64,000 nt of DNA from Saccharomonospora viridis DSM 43017 (GTDB lineage: Bacteria; Actinomycetota; Actinomycetes; Mycobacteriales; Pseudonocardiaceae), in contig NC_013159.1 in NCBI RefSeq assembly GCF_000023865.1, forward strand, positions 3,932,001 to 3,996,000. The letters are read 5' to 3'. Numbering within the stretch: the first letter of the stretch is position 1; each line of letters starts with the position of its first letter. The translations under genes were made by a program, and so were the position numbers. This document shows, piece after piece, positions 49,276-58,495 of this stretch. The notes beneath the pieces are model-generated. The model searched no databases, was not told where the DNA came from, and saw only the letters and a program-made list of their open reading frames with translations.

Positions 49276-50180
49276 CGTGCGATCTCCCTAGGGGTGCGGG
49301 TTTCCTTCTTCTTGTACTCGTCCGCGACCTGTTTCAAAAAGGCCCGGCTCTCGTCGAAGCGAAGAGCGGCGTCGGCGAGGCGCGTCCACGCGGCTTCGTA
49401 CGCTTTGAGTGCCTTCTTGTCATCGAGGTAGTGGATCTCACTCTCACCCTCCACGTACGCCAGTTCCAGCGGTCCGGCCACGCCCGGCGACGGTACCCGG
49501 ATGAGCACGAACGGGCTTGAAATCGGGGACCGCCTGCCCGCGGGCCGATCGAACGGCAGGACCTGGAGATGGATGTTCGGCCGGTTGCTGAGCTTGATCA
49601 AGTGATCGATCTGCTCACGCATCACGGCCATATCGCCCCACACTCGGCGGACACAGGATTCAGAGAGCACGAAGTGGAGGAGCGGCGGATCGTCCTTGTC
49701 GAGGATGTCCTGCCGAGCCAGTCGAGCGGCGATCTGGTCTTCCAGGGTGACACCATTCACTGTCTGCTGGTCGGCGTGCATGGCACGCACGTATGCCTCA
49801 CATTGCAGCAACCCGGGCACGACCTCGACCTCCACCGCGCGGATCTGATCCGCGTGCTTTTCCAGGTCCACCCGTAGACGAATGTCCTCGGCATAGGCCC
49901 GGTTGTGCCCGGTTGTCCAGAAGCCGCGCTTGTGGTTGTCGCGCCGGAGTTCGCGCAGCGCTTCGAGGTAGCCCTCGTCCGTGAAACCCAGCCCCTGGGC
50001 GAGAAGCAGGAGATCACCGGGCGCGATACTGCCACCACCGCTGATCAGGCCGGCGATGCGCGGCTGGCTGGTCTCGATCAGCTTGGCGGCCTCGGCCTGG
50101 GAAACACCCGCCTTGTCGATCATGTGCGCGATCTCGCGCCCGAGCAGCAGCTTCTTAGCGGTACGGACAGTTGGGGCCAT
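49272..50180 (-). CDS. XRE-family regulator with Scr1 (DUF5753) sensor domain
   Basis: A 302-residue regulator with N-terminal HTH (KAGVSQAEAAKLIETSQPRIAGLISG) and a C-terminal Scr1 domain starting around VEVEVVPGLLQCEAYVRAM and including FVLSESCVRR and HLQVLPFD. ATG 50180 follows AGGAGAGG. Forms a coupled pair with the DUF397 gene. Such pairs are related to BldB/WhiJ-type developmental control in actinobacteria. A perfect 15-bp palindrome lies 108 bases upstream. Confidence 0.92.
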   Translation of the reverse strand: MAPTVRTAKKLLLGREIAHMIDKAGVSQAEAAKLIETSQPRIAGLISGGGSIAPGDLLLLAQGLGFTDEGYLEALRELRRDNHKRGFWTTGHNRAYAEDIRLRVDLEKHADQIRAVEVEVVPGLLQCEAYVRAMHADQQTVNGVTLEDQIAARLARQDILDKDDPPLLHFVLSESCVRRVWGDMAVMREQIDHLIKLSNRPNIHLQVLPFDRPAGRRSPISSPFVLIRVPSPGVAGPLELAYVEGESEIHYLDDKKALKAYEAAWTRLADAALRFDESRAFLKQVADEYKKKETRTPREIAR

Positions 50181-50287
50181 CGGTATGCCTCTCCTACCGG
50201 CCGATGAGCGAGTCTCCGGCGAGGCGGTCCCTCCCTTCGGATACAGAGAGTATCGCTCATCTCCACTCGATCGGACGGCCACCTAAA

Positions 50288-50302
50288 GCTTGATTATCAA
50301 GC
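50288..50302. promoter_or_regulatory. Palindromic candidate operator
   Basis: GCTTGATTATCAAGC is a perfect inverted repeat with 7-base arms around a single T, in the divergent gap between the XRE regulator and an 84-residue orphan. Nearby, GTTCA and TGAAC (50340-50362) form a second looser dyad. They are candidate sites for the Scr1-type regulator. Confidence 0.5.
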
Positions 50303-50383
50303 CTCTCTACATCAGAATCGCTATTCACTGGGCGTAGATGTTCAGTTGCATAATGATTGAACTTGCTGCATAGGAGGGGCGGC

Positions 50384-50638
50384 ATGACCACGCCGCACAA
50401 GTCGACCGGAGCCTCACCGACCACCAAAACCGTGGCCTGCACCGACAGCGCTCAGCGCCCACGGGAGGTCACGACCTACCAGGGCGGTCATCACGTTGTG
50501 CTGCTGGCGCCACCGATCGGAGCGGCACTCATGACGCCCGAAGCGGCCCGCGAATTAGCACGGCACCTTGAGGAGCATGCCCAGGCGATCGAATTGCGGC
50601 GGGATTCGTGCCGGGTGTTGCCTTTCACGCGCGTCTAG
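50384..50638 (+). CDS. Small orphan protein beside XRE regulator
   Basis: An 84-residue protein with a very good ribosome site (TAGGAGGGG before ATG 50384). The C-terminal part ([24 protein letters not shown]) is helical and the middle has [14 protein letters not shown]. Divergently placed small genes of this kind accompany Scr1/DUF397 pairs. Function unknown. Confidence 0.7.
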
Positions 50639-50786
50639 AGCCGCCTACTCGGCCCCTGACGACCACGTCCGGGCCGAAACGAACACGGTCCCCATACCGG
50701 TGGCGGGCGGTGCGACGTCGAGCCTTCCTGCATCCGCGCCCCGGCTCCGCGCACCACCCGTCCCCTCACCCGGAGCGAGACAAGCC

Positions 50787-51092
50787 ATGTCCTCACCGGC
50801 CGAACGCCTGTTCACCACGTGGTTCACCAGCTCAGCCGATGGTCACGGCCACGCCGTCACCGACGAGGAAGCCCACCGCAGCTACCGGACAGGCACCGAC
50901 CCCTCGGCGGTCTGCGGGCACACGGTGACCCCGACCCCGCTCATCACACCACCCGGACCACGATGCCCCCGTTGCAAGCGATACCTCCTCGCCCACACCC
51001 CCACGACCAACCTCAACCCACGGGCCCATCTCCCGCGCCCTCGCCGACCGTCCTGGCTCCGACGACTGTTGTCCCTGAAGCCCCCTGCCTGA
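50787..51092 (+). CDS. Small protein with zinc-ribbon-like motif
   Basis: A 101-residue protein. VCGH (Cys43, His45) and PPGPRCPRC (Cys60, Cys63) suggest a zinc site; the C terminus is basic and proline-rich. The same VCGHTV...PPGPRCPRC pattern is common in short actinobacterial proteins near Scr1/DUF397 genes. Start at ATG 50787. Function unknown. Confidence 0.7.
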   Translation: MSSPAERLFTTWFTSSADGHGHAVTDEEAHRSYRTGTDPSAVCGHTVTPTPLITPPGPRCPRCKRYLLAHTPTTNLNPRAHLPRPRRPSWLRRLLSLKPPA

Positions 51093-51200
51093 TCTCCTCT
51101 TCCCCGCACCGGATCGGGCAGGGCCCAAACGGCGGCGGCTCTGCCGTGAAACCCCGACATCCGGTAGGGCCGCCGCCTCCACCGAGGAGGAAAGCCCCCG

Positions 51201-51554
51201 ATGTCATCACTCGACGACGAAGCACCGCACATCGCCGCGATCGAGCTCAGCATGGCGGCCGGGTTCCAGTTCCTGCATCTACCCGACGACACGGGCCAAG
51301 CCCTCGTCGCGATCCACGCCGAACGCAGGCATCCCCACGTCGTGGAGACCTACACCATCCAATCCATGACCGAAGCGGTCGCCGCACGGTTTCGTACCGA
51401 GGACTATCCGCACGGCGATCCGCTCTGGCAGGAGCACGGCACGGTCGAGGAAGTCGTCACCGCATTACTCACGCTGCCACCGCACGGCGATCCCGACGCC
51501 CCGACCATGACCCGCCGCGCGTCCAGCTCGCTATGGCCTCCCGGCAACGCCTGA
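51201..51554 (+). CDS. Hypothetical protein
   Basis: A 117-residue protein with GAGGAGGAAAG before its ATG. The sequence is soluble, with HVVETYTIQSMTEAVAARFR and a Pro-rich end; no domain recognised. It follows the zinc-ribbon gene by 108 bases on the same strand. Confidence 0.6.
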   Translation: MSSLDDEAPHIAAIELSMAAGFQFLHLPDDTGQALVAIHAERRHPHVVETYTIQSMTEAVAARFRTEDYPHGDPLWQEHGTVEEVVTALLTLPPHGDPDAPTMTRRASSSLWPPGNA

Positions 51555-51807
51555 TGCCCGCGAGGACGACAACGGTGACACTGCCGGATAAACACTCGGC
51601 CAGCCAAGCACCGGACGGCCACGGCAGGCTCAGCGGCGATCTCGCCGAGACATCCCCACCCAGCACATCCCACGCATACGGGAGACCACGCTCCGCTGTC
51701 AGTGGGCGAAACCGACACCGGACCTACTGACCCGTGTGTTCAACGTCTGGCACCACCAGCGGCAGCCGCGGACCGCCTCTCGGCCGGACATCACCCGGGA
51801 AAAAGAA
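51555..51807. other. Gap upstream of ffs
   Basis: 253 bases between the hypothetical gene and the 3' end of ffs. No gene or repeat is seen. Confidence 0.5.
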
Positions 51808-51894
51808 GGGGACCCCCGCACCCGTCAGAGCCTGCTTATCCTTGCTGCCTTCCGGCCCTGGGGAGGTTCACAGGGTGGACGCCGCGGGGGTCCA
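51808..51894 (-). ncRNA. ffs: Signal recognition particle RNA, small bacterial (4.5S) type
   Basis: On the minus strand the ends GGACCCCCGC and GCGGGGGTCC pair, and the apex holds the conserved domain IV sequence CAGGGCCGGAAGGCAGCAAG (minus strand, about 51859-51840) with the GGAA tetraloop and the asymmetric AGCA loop that bind Ffh. A T-rich CTTCTTTTTCCC follows the 3' end. TAGACT (51905-51900) is a good -10 placed seven bases upstream. Confidence 0.93.
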
Positions 51895-51974
51895 CGATCA
51901 GTCTAGGCCATGTCGAAGGGCCATAGCGAGCCCGGGTCTTCGAGCACTCACCCTGGAAAGCTCGTCGTACCCGG

Positions 51975-52226
51975 TCACCGCGGCAGGTCGAACTGGCCGG
52001 CCTTCACGGCCTTGACGAAGGCATCCCACTCCGAGGGCCAGAACACGAAGACCGGGCTGTCGGGCAGCTTTGTGTCACGAACACCGACTCTGTCCTCGGC
52101 GATGTTCACCTCGACACAGTTGCCTCCGTTGGGTTCACTGGCGAAGGACTTACGCCAGTTGCCGGGGGCGAACATGCCCACGGCCGTGGTCGGGTCGTAC
52201 TCCGAACTCTCGGCATAATCGACCAT
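51975..52226 (-). CDS. DUF397 protein
   Basis: An 83-residue single DUF397 domain: NWRKSFASEPNGGNCVEVN, then VGVRDTKLPDSPVFVF and PSEWDAFVKAVKAGQFD. Normally coupled to a Scr1/XRE gene. Here the nearest such gene (52765-53619) is 540 bases upstream on the same strand with another small gene between. Confidence 0.9.
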   Translation of the reverse strand: MVDYAESSEYDPTTAVGMFAPGNWRKSFASEPNGGNCVEVNIAEDRVGVRDTKLPDSPVFVFWPSEWDAFVKAVKAGQFDLPR

Positions 52227-52461
52227 CGCCTACCTCCGCGCCTGGCTTGCGGACGCGCCGCGCCCCTGTTGCGACCCATTGGATCTCCTTGACGCACGGC
52301 GATGATCCACCCAAAGGATGCCTCCATCCGTGCGACATTCAACCGCTTGAGTCGACAACACGATTATTAACGAACTAGGATTATTACTAGCTGGTAGTGA
52401 TCAATGAGGACCGGCGGGGTCCATCTTGTGAGAGCTCGACAACACCCTGGGGGGAGCAGGC

Positions 52462-52653
52462 ATGGCCGTACGGCTCGATGTAGACCTGTTGAAATTTCAA
52501 CAAGCACGCGTGGAGAACGAGCGCGAAACCCCGCCGGTATTCCGTCGCGCAAGGTTGAATCTGAACCTCGGCAAGTTCGCGAACCGTAAGAAGCCCACGC
52601 CTCTCATCCTCGTCGACGACCCACTGGCACTGCGCTACCTGTGCCGCGTGTAG
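52462..52653 (+). CDS. Small orphan protein
   Basis: A 63-residue basic protein preceded by GGGGGAG. Codon third positions contain more A and T than neighbours, which hints at recent acquisition. It lies in opposite orientation between a DUF397 gene and its presumed XRE partner. AT-rich sequence (52350-52400) upstream probably holds its promoter. No family recognised. Confidence 0.5.
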   Translation: MAVRLDVDLLKFQQARVENERETPPVFRRARLNLNLGKFANRKKPTPLILVDDPLALRYLCRV

Positions 52654-52764
52654 TCGAATCCGCAGGCGGACAAGCCGCTGTGGACGGTCACGCGAGAAGA
52701 GTGGTGGGAACCACCGCTCGCGCGGCGTCCGCCGAAGAAGTGCCGGCTTCGCGTCTGGAGACGA

Positions 52765-53619
52765 TCAGTCCAGCATCTCGCGATAGTCCTGCGCGAGCTG
52801 CTTCAAAAACTGCCGGGTCTCCCGACGTTCGAGGGCGGCCCCACGAAGTCGATCCCACGCGTCGACGAAGATCTGGAAATCCTTGACGTCGTCGAGGTAG
52901 AGCCCGCCCGCCGAATGCTCGATGTACACGAAATCGCGCGTGCGGTCGGGGAACCGCATGATCGTGAAGTCGTTGGGCACCGAAGCCAGCCGGGCGTCGA
53001 ACGGCAGGATGTGCACGTACACCCGTTGCCGTTGATCCAACTCCAACATGTGCTCGATCTGGTCGAGCATCACGGCCGGCGCATGCCCACCCGGAGCTCT
53101 CCGCAGCGCCGCCTCACTGATGATGAAGCGGTAGTACGGCGGCTGGGGTTGATCGAAAACGGCCTTGCGGTCGAGCCGGTTACGCACCAACGCGGTGACG
53201 TCGGTGGCACCGTACTCGGTGAACTGTTTGAGCATGTAATGCTCGGACTGCAACGGACCGGGGATGCGCTCACCGTGCCAGGTCAGGATCTCCGCCGCCG
53301 CGGGCTCCAGATCGGTGAACGTGCGAAACCAGTGCGGCACCACCGAGCGGTACCCGGACCAATGACCGCGCTGCCCCGCGGCGGCTCTCGCCAGGTTGAT
53401 CAGTGTCTCGGCTTCCTCGCCCGTCACGCCGTACGCCTCCAACATCCTGCGCACGTCGCCGAGCTTCGCGCCGACAGCGCCCGACTCGATCTTGTTGATC
53501 TTTCCCTGGGTGCACCCGAGAATCTCGGCGACCTGCTGCTGGGTGAACCCCGCAGCCAAACGTGCGTGCCGCAGCTCGTTGCCGAGCTGCTTGCGGCGGG
53601 AAGTCACAGTGCTGGCCAT
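52765..53619 (-). CDS. XRE-family regulator with Scr1 (DUF5753) sensor domain
   Basis: A 284-residue regulator, second of its type in the window. N-terminal HTH is AGFTQQQVAEILGCTQGKINKIESG; the C-terminal domain has WHGERIPGPLQSEHYM, FIISEAALRR and VYVHILPFDA. ATG 53619 was chosen; GTG or ATG further up are possible. It diverges from gnd. Confidence 0.92.
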   Translation of the reverse strand: MASTVTSRRKQLGNELRHARLAAGFTQQQVAEILGCTQGKINKIESGAVGAKLGDVRRMLEAYGVTGEEAETLINLARAAAGQRGHWSGYRSVVPHWFRTFTDLEPAAAEILTWHGERIPGPLQSEHYMLKQFTEYGATDVTALVRNRLDRKAVFDQPQPPYYRFIISEAALRRAPGGHAPAVMLDQIEHMLELDQRQRVYVHILPFDARLASVPNDFTIMRFPDRTRDFVYIEHSAGGLYLDDVKDFQIFVDAWDRLRGAALERRETRQFLKQLAQDYREMLD

Positions 53620-53651
53620 GGCGGCCGTGACGTTACCGCGTTCCACCGCCC

Positions 53652-53665
53652 AGGTGAAATCACCT
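53652..53665. promoter_or_regulatory. Inverted repeat between XRE gene and gnd
   Basis: AGGTGAAATCACCT has perfect 6-base arms around AA. It lies 33 bases upstream of the XRE regulator and 80 bases before gnd, a fitting place for an autoregulatory operator. Confidence 0.45.
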
Positions 53666-53744
53666 CACCGGCTGGACGATCGAAAAACCCGAACACGCAG
53701 CGCAACCGATCCCCGAAGGCACGTGGAAGCGTAAGGTTTCGACT

Positions 53745-55199
53745 ATGAGCTCTCAGCCGGCACAGGCAAGCATCGGCGTCACCGGCCTCGCCGTGATGGG
53801 ACGCAACCTGGCACGTAACCTGGCCCGTCACGGACACACCGTGGCCCTGTACAACCGGACCGGACAACGGACCCAGGACCTGGTCGAGCAATTCGGTTCC
53901 GAAGGCGAGTTCGTACCGACCTACTCCCCTCAGGAGTTCGTGGCCGCGCTCGAACGACCACGCAAGATCATCATCATGGTGAAGGCGGGCGCCCCCACCG
54001 ACGCCGTGATCGACGAGTTCACACCGCTGCTGGAACCCGGCGACATCGTCGTCGACGCGGGCAACGCGCACTTCGCCGACACCCGACGCCGTGAGGCCGC
54101 GCTGCGGGAACGTGGTCTGCACTTCGTGGGCGCCGGCGTCTCCGGTGGCGAGGAAGGCGCACTCCACGGGCCCAGCATCATGCCCGGTGGCTCCGAATCC
54201 TCCTACGCCTCGCTCGGCCCCCTGTTCGAGGACATCGCCGCCAAGGTGGACGGCGCGCCGTGCTGCACCCACGTGGGGCCCGACGGCGCGGGCCATTTCG
54301 TGAAGATGGTGCACAACGGCATCGAGTACTCCGACATGCAGCTCATCGCCGAGTCGTTCGACCTGCTTCGGGGCGCGCTCGGCTACGAACCCGCCCAGAT
54401 AGCGGAGGTCTTCCGCACCTGGAACTCGGGGCGACTCGACTCCTACCTCATCGAGATCACCGCGGAGGTGCTCGCCCACACCGATCCGGCGACGGGTAAA
54501 CCGTTCGTGGACATCGTGGCCGACCAGGCGGAGCAGAAAGGCACCGGCCGCTGGACCGTGCAGACCGGCCTGGAACTGGGCGTCCCCATCACCGGGATCG
54601 CCGAAGCCACCTTCGCGCGGTCCCTGTCGGGCCACGTGGACCTGCGTCGCGCGGCACGTGGTCTGGCCGGACCGGATCGCACGGCTCCGTCGGTGCGCGG
54701 CAGCGTGCCCGACAGCTTCGCCGACGACGTCGAACAGGCGCTGTACGCGTCGAAGGTCGTCGCGTACGCACAGGGTTTCAACCAGATCCAGGCGGGCAGC
54801 GCCGAGTACGGCTGGAACATCGACCTCGGCGCCGTGGCCGCCATCTGGCGAGGCGGCTGCATCATCCGCGCGAAGTTCCTCGACGACATCCGCGCCGCCT
54901 ACCGCGCGGAGAGCACATTGCCCACGCTGTTGGCCAGCGGCGAGTTCCGCACGGCCGTGGAGGACGCCCAGGACGCGTGGCGTTCGGTCGTGTCCACCGC
55001 TGTACGACTGGGTATCCCCACACCGGGTTTCTCCACGGCACTGGCCTACTACGACGCGCTGCGGGCCGAACGGCTGCCTGCGTCCCTGATCCAGGGCCAA
55101 CGCGACTACTTCGGCGCCCACACCTATCGCCGGGTGGACCGTGCCGGCAGCTTCCACACCACCTGGGCCGACGACCCCCGGGTGGAGCACGAGGTCTGA
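53745..55199 (+). CDS. gnd: 6-phosphogluconate dehydrogenase, decarboxylating
   Basis: A 484-residue enzyme of the oxidative pentose phosphate pathway, converting 6-phosphogluconate to ribulose 5-phosphate. GLAVMGRNLARN (about 10-21) binds the dinucleotide with YNRT after strand 2, the NADP-type pattern. GAGVSGGEEGALHGPSIMPGG and the active-site KMVHNGIEY follow. Length fits the long, homodimeric class. Confidence 0.96.
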   Translation: MSSQPAQASIGVTGLAVMGRNLARNLARHGHTVALYNRTGQRTQDLVEQFGSEGEFVPTYSPQEFVAALERPRKIIIMVKAGAPTDAVIDEFTPLLEPGDIVVDAGNAHFADTRRREAALRERGLHFVGAGVSGGEEGALHGPSIMPGGSESSYASLGPLFEDIAAKVDGAPCCTHVGPDGAGHFVKMVHNGIEYSDMQLIAESFDLLRGALGYEPAQIAEVFRTWNSGRLDSYLIEITAEVLAHTDPATGKPFVDIVADQAEQKGTGRWTVQTGLELGVPITGIAEATFARSLSGHVDLRRAARGLAGPDRTAPSVRGSVPDSFADDVEQALYASKVVAYAQGFNQIQAGSAEYGWNIDLGAVAAIWRGGCIIRAKFLDDIRAAYRAESTLPTLLASGEFRTAVEDAQDAWRSVVSTAVRLGIPTPGFSTALAYYDALRAERLPASLIQGQRDYFGAHTYRRVDRAGSFHTTWADDPRVEHEV

Positions 55200-55235
55200 C
55201 CCCGGCCCCGGCGGCCGACACGGTCTCCGGCGGCA

Positions 55236-55269
55236 CCGGCGGCCCGGCCCGCCATGGTCGGGCCGCCGG
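55236..55269 (+). terminator. Terminator after gnd
   Basis: CCGGCGGCCCG (55236-55246) and CGGGCCGCCGG (55259-55269) are exact complements over a 12-base loop between gnd and the potassium transporter gene. Confidence 0.65.
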
Positions 55270-55313
55270 GCGTAGCATCTGCATCGACACAGGTGAGCAC
55301 GCCCGGAGGAATC

Positions 55314-56681
55314 GTGGCCAGGTGGCTAAGGTCGGTGCCGCGTCGTCTTCTCCCGAGTCGGCGGCATCCCGCGAGGATCGTGGTGACCGCTTTCGGGTAC
55401 GTGGTCGCGGCGGGTACGGCGCTGCTCATGCTGCCCGTGGCCACGGAGTCCGGTGAATCGTCGGACTTCGTGACGGCCCTGTTCACCGCGACCACGTCCG
55501 TGTGCGTCACCGGACTCGTCGTGACGGACACCGCCGGCCATTGGTCCACCTTCGGTGAACTGGTGATCCTCGCCCTCGTCCAGATCGGTGGTCTGGGCAT
55601 CATGACCCTGGCCTCCCTGTTGGGATTGCTGATCACCCGCCGGATCGGACTGCGGATGCGGCTGACCGCCCAGGCCGAGAGCAAGGCGTTGGGGACGGGC
55701 GACATGCGACGTGTCCTCACCGGTGTCGCGCTGGTGAGCCTCACGTTCGAGACCGTCACCGCCACGGTCCTGACCATCCGATTCGCGACCGGCTACGGCT
55801 ACGACATCGATTCGGCCGCGTATCACGGTGTCTTCCACGCGATCACGGCGTTCAACAACGCCGGACTGGCGTTGTACCCGGACAGCCTCACACGGTTCGC
55901 CACCGATCCGTGGATCTGCGTGACCGTCTGCCTGGCCGTGCTCGCCGGGGGCCTCGGTTTTCCCGTGTGGATAGAGCTGTGGCGCCACAGCCGCGGCATG
56001 CTGCACCGCTGGTCACTGCACGCCAAGATCACACTGTCGACCACGGCCTTGCTGCTGGTGCTCGGAACCGTCGCCATCACGACGCTTGAATGGAACAACC
56101 CGGACACCCTCGGCCGATTCGGCGTCGGGGGACGACTGCTGACGGGGTTCTTCCACGCCGTCATGCCGCGCAGCGCCGGCTACAACGTCCTCGACGTGGG
56201 TGAGTTCAGGCCGGGAACCCTGCTGGTCAACGACATACTGATGTTCATCGGTGGGGGCAGCGCCAGCACCGCGGGCGGGATCAAGGTGACGACGTTCGCG
56301 CTGTTGGCCTTCGTGATCCTCACGGAGATCCGCGGCGAACCGACCGTGCACGTGATGGGCCGCAAGGTACCGGCCACCGCGCAACGTCAGGCTCTCGCGG
56401 TGGCCCTGCTGAGCGTGGGCACCGTGATGGTGGCGACGCTGTTTTTGTTGACGACGACGCCCTTCGGCCTCGACGTGGTGCTGTTCGAGGTGATCTCCGC
56501 GTTCGGGACCGTCGGACTGTCGACGGGGATCACCCCACACCTATCCGGCCCGGCGACCGTGGTGCTGACACTGCTGATGTTCCTCGGCAGGATCGGCCCC
56601 ATCACCTTGGCCTCGGCGCTCGCGCTACGGGAACACACGCGTCGTTACGAACTACCGGAAGAAAGGCCGATCGTTGGTTAG
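55314..56681 (+). CDS. TrkH/KtrB-type potassium channel subunit
   Basis: A 455-residue membrane protein with four M1-P-M2 repeats. Filter-like loops are seen as TSVCVTGL, AFNNAGLAL, AGYNVLD and FGTVGLSTGI. GTG 55314 follows GGAGGAA. It conducts K+ (with Na+ or H+) and is gated by the RCK protein encoded next, whose gene overlaps it by 8 bases. Confidence 0.93.
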   Translation: MARWLRSVPRRLLPSRRHPARIVVTAFGYVVAAGTALLMLPVATESGESSDFVTALFTATTSVCVTGLVVTDTAGHWSTFGELVILALVQIGGLGIMTLASLLGLLITRRIGLRMRLTAQAESKALGTGDMRRVLTGVALVSLTFETVTATVLTIRFATGYGYDIDSAAYHGVFHAITAFNNAGLALYPDSLTRFATDPWICVTVCLAVLAGGLGFPVWIELWRHSRGMLHRWSLHAKITLSTTALLLVLGTVAITTLEWNNPDTLGRFGVGGRLLTGFFHAVMPRSAGYNVLDVGEFRPGTLLVNDILMFIGGGSASTAGGIKVTTFALLAFVILTEIRGEPTVHVMGRKVPATAQRQALAVALLSVGTVMVATLFLLTTTPFGLDVVLFEVISAFGTVGLSTGITPHLSGPATVVLTLLMFLGRIGPITLASALALREHTRRYELPEERPIVG

Positions 56682-57348
56682 CAGGAGGCACAGTCAGCGT
56701 GTCCAGCGTGTCGTCGTCATCGGGCTCGGCAGGTTCGGCGGATCACTGGCGACCGAACTGACCCGACTCGGCTGTGAGGTGCTCGGCCTCGATCGCGACG
56801 CCAAACGAGTGCAGCATTTCGCCGACGTCCTCACCCACACCGCCGTCGTCGACAGCACCGACGACGAAGCACTCGCCCAACTCGACGTCGGCGAGTTCGA
56901 ACGGGCCGTGGTGGGTATCGGCAGCGACATCGAGGCGAGCATCCTCACCACCTCGCTGCTCTCGGAGATCGGCATCGAACAGCTCTGGGTGAAGGCGGTG
57001 AGCCGGCAACACGCCCGCATCCTGGAACGGGTGGGCGCGCACCGCGTGATACTCCCGGAGTACGAGATGGGCGAGCGGGTCGCCCACCTCGTGGCCGGCC
57101 GGATGCTGGACTACATCGAGTTCGAGGACGACTACGCCCTCGTGAAGACCACCCCACCAGCGGAAGCATCAGGCAAACCGCTCGGCCAGACGAAGCTCCG
57201 CATCCGGTACGGGGTCACCGTGGTCGGCATCAAACGCCCCGGCGAGGCGTTCACCTACGCGACCCCCGACACCGTGGTGCATCCGGACGACGTCCTCGTG
57301 GTCGCGGGCCGTCGCGAGGACGTCGAACGGTTCGCCGATCTGGTCTAG
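56674..57348 (+). CDS. RCK protein, TrkA/KtrA-type regulator of K+ uptake
   Basis: A 224-residue cytosolic protein with RCK_N Rossmann domain (VVVIGLGRFGGSLA, then GLDRD) and RCK_C domain (about 140-224). It forms the gating ring under the KtrB-like channel and binds ATP or NADH. The only start before the conserved sequence is TTG 56674, with GAAAGG upstream, inside the channel gene. Confidence 0.92.
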   Translation: MVSRRHSQRVQRVVVIGLGRFGGSLATELTRLGCEVLGLDRDAKRVQHFADVLTHTAVVDSTDDEALAQLDVGEFERAVVGIGSDIEASILTTSLLSEIGIEQLWVKAVSRQHARILERVGAHRVILPEYEMGERVAHLVAGRMLDYIEFEDDYALVKTTPPAEASGKPLGQTKLRIRYGVTVVGIKRPGEAFTYATPDTVVHPDDVLVVAGRREDVERFADLV

Positions 57349-57373
57349 CGGGTAGCGGATGCGTGTCGGTCGA

Positions 57374-58495
57374 TCAGCCCCAGACCTTCTCAGCGGTCTC
57401 GACGATGAGTTCGAGTTTGCGGCGCTGTTCGTCATGGGTGATGTCGTTGCCCTCCTCCGTGGAGGAGAATCCGCACTGCGGCGACAGACACAGCTGGTCG
57501 GCATCCACATAGGAGGCAGCTTGTTCGATGCGCCGCCGCAGCGAATCCACCGATTCGAGTTCCCCGCGCTTGGTGGTCACCAGTCCTAATACGACGTACT
57601 TACCCTTCGGTACGAAACGCAGGGGTTCGAACCCGCCGGAACGCTCGTCGTCGAACTCCAGGAAGTAGCCGTCCACATTGAGTTCGTTGAACAGTGCCTC
57701 GGCCACGAAGTCGTAACTTCCCTCAGCCGCCCACGACGACCGGAAATTCCCGCGGCACAGATGCGTGGTGATCGTCATGCCCTCGGGTTTGGCCGCGATC
57801 GCCGCGTTCATGGTGCGGATGTTGCGCAGATGCAGGGTGTCTGCGTCGATCCCCATCCGCGACACCAGCTCCCGCTGCTTCGGGTCGTTGAGGTAAGCCA
57901 AGCTCGTGTCGTCCAACTGCAGGTATGTGCAGCCCCGCTCCCCCATGGCCTCGATCTGTCGACCGTAGGCGGCGCTGAGGTCGGCGAAGAACTCCTCGAG
58001 GTCGGGGTAGACGGTCTCGTCCACGGCCGCCCTGCCACCCCGGTAATACACCATGCTCGGCGACGGGATCGTCAGCTTCGGGGTCACGCCTTCGGACACC
58101 ACGGACTTCAGGAACTCGAAATGCTCGGCGAAGATCGGTTCGCTGAGCCCGATCTTGCCGGTCACCTGCAATCCGGGCGGGCTGAACTCCAGATCGCCCG
58201 CGGCGTTGAAGAATTTGACGCGCAATCGTTCGTCACTGCGCGAGATCCCGTCGAGCTGGTAGATGAAGTCCATGTGCCACGAGGCCCGTCGGAATTCGCC
58301 GTCGGTGGCGGAGGACAGTCCGACCTGGCGCTGCAGCTCGACGACACCGCGGATGGCCTCGTCCTCAACCGCCTTCAACTCCTCGGCCGTGATCTCGCCG
58401 CGCGCGGCTCGCTCTCTGGCCGCGTGCAGCTCCGGCGGACGCAGAAGACTACCGACATGGTCAGCACGAAATGGCGGAATCGAACGCTGGCTCAT
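57374..58495 (-). CDS. MetE-like cobalamin-independent methyltransferase
   Basis: A 373-residue single-domain protein of the methionine synthase II (C-terminal MetE) family. THLCRGN supplies His235 and Cys237 and SPQCGFSS supplies Cys321, the expected zinc ligands. The N-terminal half of true MetE is lacking, as in YxjG/YxjH-type proteins; the methyl donor is uncertain. Begins MSQRSIPPFRADHVGSLLRP. No B12 riboswitch is seen upstream. Confidence 0.9.
   Translation of the reverse strand: MSQRSIPPFRADHVGSLLRPPELHAARERAARGEITAEELKAVEDEAIRGVVELQRQVGLSSATDGEFRRASWHMDFIYQLDGISRSDERLRVKFFNAAGDLEFSPPGLQVTGKIGLSEPIFAEHFEFLKSVVSEGVTPKLTIPSPSMVYYRGGRAAVDETVYPDLEEFFADLSAAYGRQIEAMGERGCTYLQLDDTSLAYLNDPKQRELVSRMGIDADTLHLRNIRTMNAAIAAKPEGMTITTHLCRGNFRSSWAAEGSYDFVAEALFNELNVDGYFLEFDDERSGGFEPLRFVPKGKYVVLGLVTTKRGELESVDSLRRRIEQAASYVDADQLCLSPQCGFSSTEEGNDITHDEQRRKLELIVETAEKVWG

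Noticed and set aside
53652-53665. Crp/GlxR site upstream of gnd
   Set aside because: The half sites are two bases apart; Crp sites (TGTGA-N6-TCACA) need six, so it is listed only as an unassigned dyad.
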